NCBI RefSeq assembly: GCF_900089075.1
Contig: NZ_LT593747.1
Span: 571,238 to 635,237, forward strand
From: Vaginella massiliensis
GTDB taxonomy: Bacteria; Bacteroidota; Bacteroidia; Flavobacteriales; Weeksellaceae
Direction: 5' to 3'
Length of the DNA: 64,000 nt
The notes beneath the pieces were generated by a model. It was not told the origin of the DNA. It ran no database searches and worked only from the letters and a program-made list of their open reading frames with translations. Positions 60,787-64,000 of the stretch are shown here, piece after piece. Position numbers and translations under genes: made by a program. How positions within the stretch are numbered: the stretch's first letter is position 1; the number at the start of each line of letters is the position of its first letter.

Positions 60787-61554
60787 ATGAACAATTCTCG
60801 CAAGCAGCAATTAGAAGCATTCGGTCGTCTATTGGATATCATGGACGAATTGCGAGAAAAATGCCCTTGGGATAGAAAACAAACTAGCGAGACCTTGCGT
60901 ACACTTACCATTGAAGAAACGTACGAACTCTCTGACGCTATTCTCGCCCAAGAGACCGATGAAATAAAGAAAGAACTAGGTGATCTCATGCTTCACCTAG
61001 TTTTTTATTCTAAAATAGCCCAAGAAAAAAATCAGTTCGACGTAGCCGATGTCTTGAATGGAATTTGCGAGAAATTGATTCATCGTCATCCCCATATCTA
61101 CGGCGAAACGCAAGTGAATTCTGAACAAGAAGTTCTCGAAAATTGGGAAAAACTAAAGCTGAAAGAAGGAAACACTTCTGTCTTAGCAGGTGTTCCAAGC
61201 TCGCTCCCCGCAATGGTAAAAGCCTACCGAATTCAAGAAAAAGTAAAGGGCGTTGGATTCGAATTCGAAAACACTGAGCAAATTTGGGACAAAGTAAAAG
61301 AAGAAATTTTTGAATTTGAACAAGAGACCAATCTCGCTGCAAAAGAAGAAGAATTTGGCGACGTTCTCTTTTCTTTGATAAACTACGCCCGATTTGTTGG
61401 GATCAAACCAGACGATGCGCTTGCCAAAACCAATTCGAAATTTATCGAGCGATTTCAGAAATTAGAAAAAATTGCTCGAGAAAAAGGATTAATTTTAGGA
61501 GAAATCGACCTCGAAACTTTGGATTCACTCTGGGAAATTGCAAAAAAATCCTAG
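60787..61554 (+). CDS. mazG: Nucleoside triphosphate pyrophosphohydrolase MazG
   Basis: The 255-residue protein has the two MazG domains of the long-form enzyme. The first has LREKCPWDRKQTSETLRT, EETYELSDAI and KKELGDLMLHLVFYS, and the second has KVKEEIFEFEQ and EEFGDVLFSLINYAR; both carry the EExx(E/D)..ExxD metal sites. MazG degrades NTPs including (d)NTPs to the monophosphate and pyrophosphate, limiting damaged nucleotides. It follows the DUF5606 gene after 3 bases and ends before the small transcription unit at 61.7 kb. Confidence 0.93.
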   Translation: MNNSRKQQLEAFGRLLDIMDELREKCPWDRKQTSETLRTLTIEETYELSDAILAQETDEIKKELGDLMLHLVFYSKIAQEKNQFDVADVLNGICEKLIHRHPHIYGETQVNSEQEVLENWEKLKLKEGNTSVLAGVPSSLPAMVKAYRIQEKVKGVGFEFENTEQIWDKVKEEIFEFEQETNLAAKEEEFGDVLFSLINYARFVGIKPDDALAKTNSKFIERFQKLEKIAREKGLILGEIDLETLDSLWEIAKKS

Positions 61555-61691
61555 TGTAAAAATACACCAAACGCAAGGCATTCTTTCGCCTATCAGGTTA
61601 TAACAGAACATTTCCTCGAATCATCAATTTAACTTATAGACACCAACAAAAAATACCATAACAAAAACCGCTGCCCTACAAAATCTCGGTC

Positions 61692-61817
61692 TATATTTGT
61701 CCCATCATTAGATAGTGGTTTTCATTATTGTAGTGAAGAGAGTTTGTTTTAGAATAAACTATTTCTCATTTTTTTGTGGTTTTGATGAAAAGGTAACAAT
61801 CGTCGTTACCTTTTTTA
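61692..61817 (+). ncRNA. Candidate small RNA / leader with two hairpins upstream of uvrB
   Basis: TATATTTG (61692-61699) is an exact promoter -7 element. About 15 bases later comes AGTGGTTTTCATTA (61714-61727), also found near 57.8 kb. It is followed by a hairpin (GAGAGTTTGTTTTAG with AAACTATTTCTC, then TTTTTTT) and a second, strong terminator (AAGGTAAC 61790-61797 with GTTACCTT 61805-61812, then T). No gene is coded; the frame from the GTG at 61715 runs through both hairpins. Transcripts would be about 70 or 110 bases. It could be a small RNA or an attenuated leader of uvrB. The rest of the gap 61555-61868 shows nothing else. Confidence 0.5.
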
Positions 61818-61868
61818 TTTTCAGCCAATCTATAACACATTATGAATATCTCTTTGTAATTTTGCCTT

Positions 61869-63857
61869 ATGCAATTCGAAATCAATTCAAATTTTCTACC
61901 TACTGGTGACCAACCCAAAGCGATTGATTCTTTGGTAAAAGGAATTCAGCACGGCGATCGATACCAAACCCTTTTGGGCGTGACAGGTTCAGGAAAAACT
62001 TTTACCATTGCCAATGTTGTAAAAGAAGTACAAAAACCTACGCTCGTTTTGGCTCACAACAAAACCTTAGCAGCGCAGTTGTACATGGAGTTCAAAGAAT
62101 TTTTCCCAAACAATGCGGTCGAATACTTTGTATCCTATTACGACTATTATCAGCCAGAGGCTTACATCCCAACATCTGGAACCTATATCGAAAAAGATTT
62201 ATCGATCAACGAAGAGATCGAAAAACTTCGGTTGAGTACGACTTCGTCTCTCCTATCGGGTCGACGAGATGTTTTGGTCGTTGCATCGGTTTCTTGTCTG
62301 TACGGAATTGGTAATCCGACCGAGTTTCACAAGAATGTAATCAGCCTAGAGGTCGGACAAGTTTTATCCCGAACGCATCTTCTGCATCAGTTAGTTCAAT
62401 CATTATATTCTAGAACAGAAGCCTTGCTGATGCGCGGTAATTTTAGGATAAAAGGCGATACTGTAGACATTTTTCCTGCCTATGCAGACGAGGGAATTCG
62501 AATTAGTTTTTTTGGTGATGAAATAGAAGAAATTCAAATTTTCGACATCGAGACAGGGCAGTTGAAATCGAGTTTAGAAAGAATCAACATCTATCCTGCC
62601 AATCTATTTGTAACGTCAAAAGATACGCTGAATGCAGCCATACACAACATTCAATTAGATTTGGGCAAACAAGTCGAATACTTCAAAGAAATCGGAAAAC
62701 ACCTCGAAGCAAAACGACTGCAAGAACGAACCGAATTCGACCTAGAAATGATAAAAGAATTGGGCTATTGTTCGGGAATCGAAAACTATTCTCGTTACCT
62801 TGATGGTCGCGAACCCGGAGCTCGGCCATTCTGTTTGCTCGATTATTTCCCAAAAGATTATTTGATGGTGATCGACGAGTCGCATGTTACGGTATCACAA
62901 GTGCATGCCATGTATGGTGGCGACCGATCTAGAAAAGAGAATTTGGTAGAATACGGGTTTCGATTACCAGCAGCGATGGACAATAGACCATTGAAATTTG
63001 AAGAATTCGAAGCGCTTCAAAATCAAGTAATTTTTGTTTCGGCAACGCCAGCAAATTACGAATTACAAAAGTCGGAAGGCGTAGTGGTAGAACAAGTGAT
63101 TCGTCCGACCGGGTTATTAGACCCCATCATAGAAGTTCGTCCGTCTCAAAATCAGATGGATGATTTGATGGAAGAAATTCAAAAACGAATCGAATTGGAC
63201 GAACGCGTTTTGGTCACAACGCTTACCAAAAGAATGGCAGAAGAGTTAACCAAATTTCTCACAAAATACGGAATCAGAACCAATTACATACACTCGGATA
63301 TCGATACGCTAGAACGAGTAAAAATCATGGCAGATTTGCGTGCTGGCTTGTTCGATGTCTTGGTTGGTGTCAACTTGCTCAGAGAAGGGCTGGATTTACC
63401 AGAGGTCTCGCTGGTCGCGATTTTGGATGCCGACAAAGAAGGTTTTTTGCGAAGCAATCGATCGCTGACCCAAACCGTTGGACGTGCTGCACGAAATGTA
63501 AAAGGATTGGCAATCATGTATGCAGATAAAATCACCGATAGCATGCAACAAACGATAGACGAAACCAATCGAAGGCGAGCAATACAACATCAATACAATT
63601 TGGATCATCATCAAACGCCGCAAGCGCTCAACAAAAAGATTGTGTCGATCAATCAAAACGCCGAGCAATTCGAACTCAATCCTTACGAACAGAAACGGGT
63701 TTCGAATTTTGCAGCAGAAGACAAAATGAATTATTCTGAAGAAGAAAAAGAACAATTGATCGAAAAATTGACCAAAGAGATGGAAGATGCGGCTAAAAAT
63801 CTAGATTTTATCAAAGCTGCAGCCTACAGAGATCAAATCAATTTATTAAAAAATTAA
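61869..63857 (+). CDS. uvrB: Excinuclease ABC subunit B
   Basis: UvrB is the damage-verifying helicase-like subunit of nucleotide excision repair. The 662-residue protein has Walker [10 protein letters not shown] (37-45), the beta-hairpin [33 protein letters not shown] (DExH), [24 protein letters not shown] and [12 protein letters not shown] (helicase VI), and the C-terminal UVR motif ([20 protein letters not shown]) that contacts UvrC. Length is normal. The ATG at 61869 follows a terminator-like leader described separately. Confidence 0.97.
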   Translation: MQFEINSNFLPTGDQPKAIDSLVKGIQHGDRYQTLLGVTGSGKTFTIANVVKEVQKPTLVLAHNKTLAAQLYMEFKEFFPNNAVEYFVSYYDYYQPEAYIPTSGTYIEKDLSINEEIEKLRLSTTSSLLSGRRDVLVVASVSCLYGIGNPTEFHKNVISLEVGQVLSRTHLLHQLVQSLYSRTEALLMRGNFRIKGDTVDIFPAYADEGIRISFFGDEIEEIQIFDIETGQLKSSLERINIYPANLFVTSKDTLNAAIHNIQLDLGKQVEYFKEIGKHLEAKRLQERTEFDLEMIKELGYCSGIENYSRYLDGREPGARPFCLLDYFPKDYLMVIDESHVTVSQVHAMYGGDRSRKENLVEYGFRLPAAMDNRPLKFEEFEALQNQVIFVSATPANYELQKSEGVVVEQVIRPTGLLDPIIEVRPSQNQMDDLMEEIQKRIELDERVLVTTLTKRMAEELTKFLTKYGIRTNYIHSDIDTLERVKIMADLRAGLFDVLVGVNLLREGLDLPEVSLVAILDADKEGFLRSNRSLTQTVGRAARNVKGLAIMYADKITDSMQQTIDETNRRRAIQHQYNLDHHQTPQALNKKIVSINQNAEQFELNPYEQKRVSNFAAEDKMNYSEEEKEQLIEKLTKEMEDAAKNLDFIKAAAYRDQINLLKN

Positions 63858-63888
63858 CATTGGTACAAATCTTGCGGAATAGGTCGAC

Positions 63889-64000
63889 ATGAAAAAATGG
63901 TTAATTCTTTCTTGGGGTCTTTTATTTTTAGGATGTTCTACAGTGAATGATGTTTTTAATGAAGGAATTTTTGGTTCGGACTCCAAAGCGACAAGTTTAG
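63889..64000 (+). CDS. Start of a lipoprotein gene (cut by the window edge)
   Basis: The frame from ATG 63889 encodes MKKWLILSWGLLFLGCS, a lipoprotein signal with its Cys at residue 16, then about 20 more residues before the sequence ends. It follows uvrB after 31 bases. Nothing more can be said about the product. Confidence 0.6.
   Translation, partial: MKKWLILSWGLLFLGCSTVNDVFNEGIFGSDSKATSL

Noticed and set aside
61715-61909. 64-codon frame upstream of uvrB
   Set aside because: It runs through two terminator-like hairpins and into uvrB; only its first codons could matter as a leader peptide.

Overview
The window is about 64 kb of AT-rich chromosome from a member of the Bacteroidota, most likely a flavobacterium of the Weeksellaceae/Flavobacteriaceae type. 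Evidence for this: many genes are preceded by the Bacteroidota -7 promoter element TAnnTTTG, several with a -33 TTG/TTTG 19-21 bases upstream. There is a Por/T9SS-type C-terminal sorting domain, a DUF5606 protein, a SIMPL protein and a KtrAB pair, and Shine-Dalgarno sequences are largely missing. Species was not determined. I saw no rRNA, tRNA or CRISPR array.

Layout. 0-1.5 kb: a decayed serine hydrolase gene. 1.7-6.5 kb: lipocalin, peptidase T, HMG-CoA lyase-like enzyme, SurA-like chaperone and a small membrane protein. 6.5-7.8 kb: two regulators (NrtR-like Nudix and Lrp/AsnC). 8-12.6 kb: a 1.5k-residue TamB, divergent from tsaD-rsmE. 14.4-17.4 kb: rmuC, DsbA-like and JmjC/cupin-like genes. 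17.5-23 kb: META lipoprotein; plsC plus acyl-ACP desaturase (lipid synthesis); then MFS transporter, cobalamin adenosyltransferase, thiamine pyrophosphokinase and SIMPL protein in close succession. 23-26.5 kb: valS and a DtxR/MntR-type repressor, divergent from a TonB-dependent receptor, a thioredoxin-like protein and a DUF1573 protein. 29.6-35.7 kb: GH25 lysozyme, a large polytopic membrane protein, a copper-type P1B ATPase and an FKBP isomerase.

The stretch from about 35.8 to 46.3 kb is the accessory, decaying part. It holds a wrecked T9SS delta-60-repeat protein, nhaA and ktrBA (cation and potassium homeostasis, intact), a cupin, a wrecked MerR-HTH/5mC DNA methyltransferase with a possible endonuclease remnant, a truncated NtrC-type receiver domain, an IS1182-family transposase gene and an orphan Cys-rich lipoprotein. 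The window then returns to housekeeping genes: purA, a fructosamine-kinase-family gene, purB, queA-rlmN, a polyprenyl diphosphate synthase, a metallophosphoesterase, a CobW-family GTPase, a Gdx/SugE-type SMR transporter, dapD, ruvX, def, a DUF5606 gene, mazG, uvrB, and the start of a lipoprotein gene at the right edge.

The least expected signals are three short transcription units with Bacteroidota promoters and intrinsic terminators that contain no conventional gene. They lie at about 7.87-7.96 kb, 57.74-58.06 kb and 61.69-61.82 kb. The 57.7 kb unit has mutually exclusive hairpins followed by a 19-codon ORF for an amphipathic cationic peptide. The 57.7 and 61.7 kb units share the sequence AGTGRTTTTCATTA ahead of a GAGAGTYTG-type hairpin. 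All gene calls rest on reading the sequence and on recognition of families; no database search was run.
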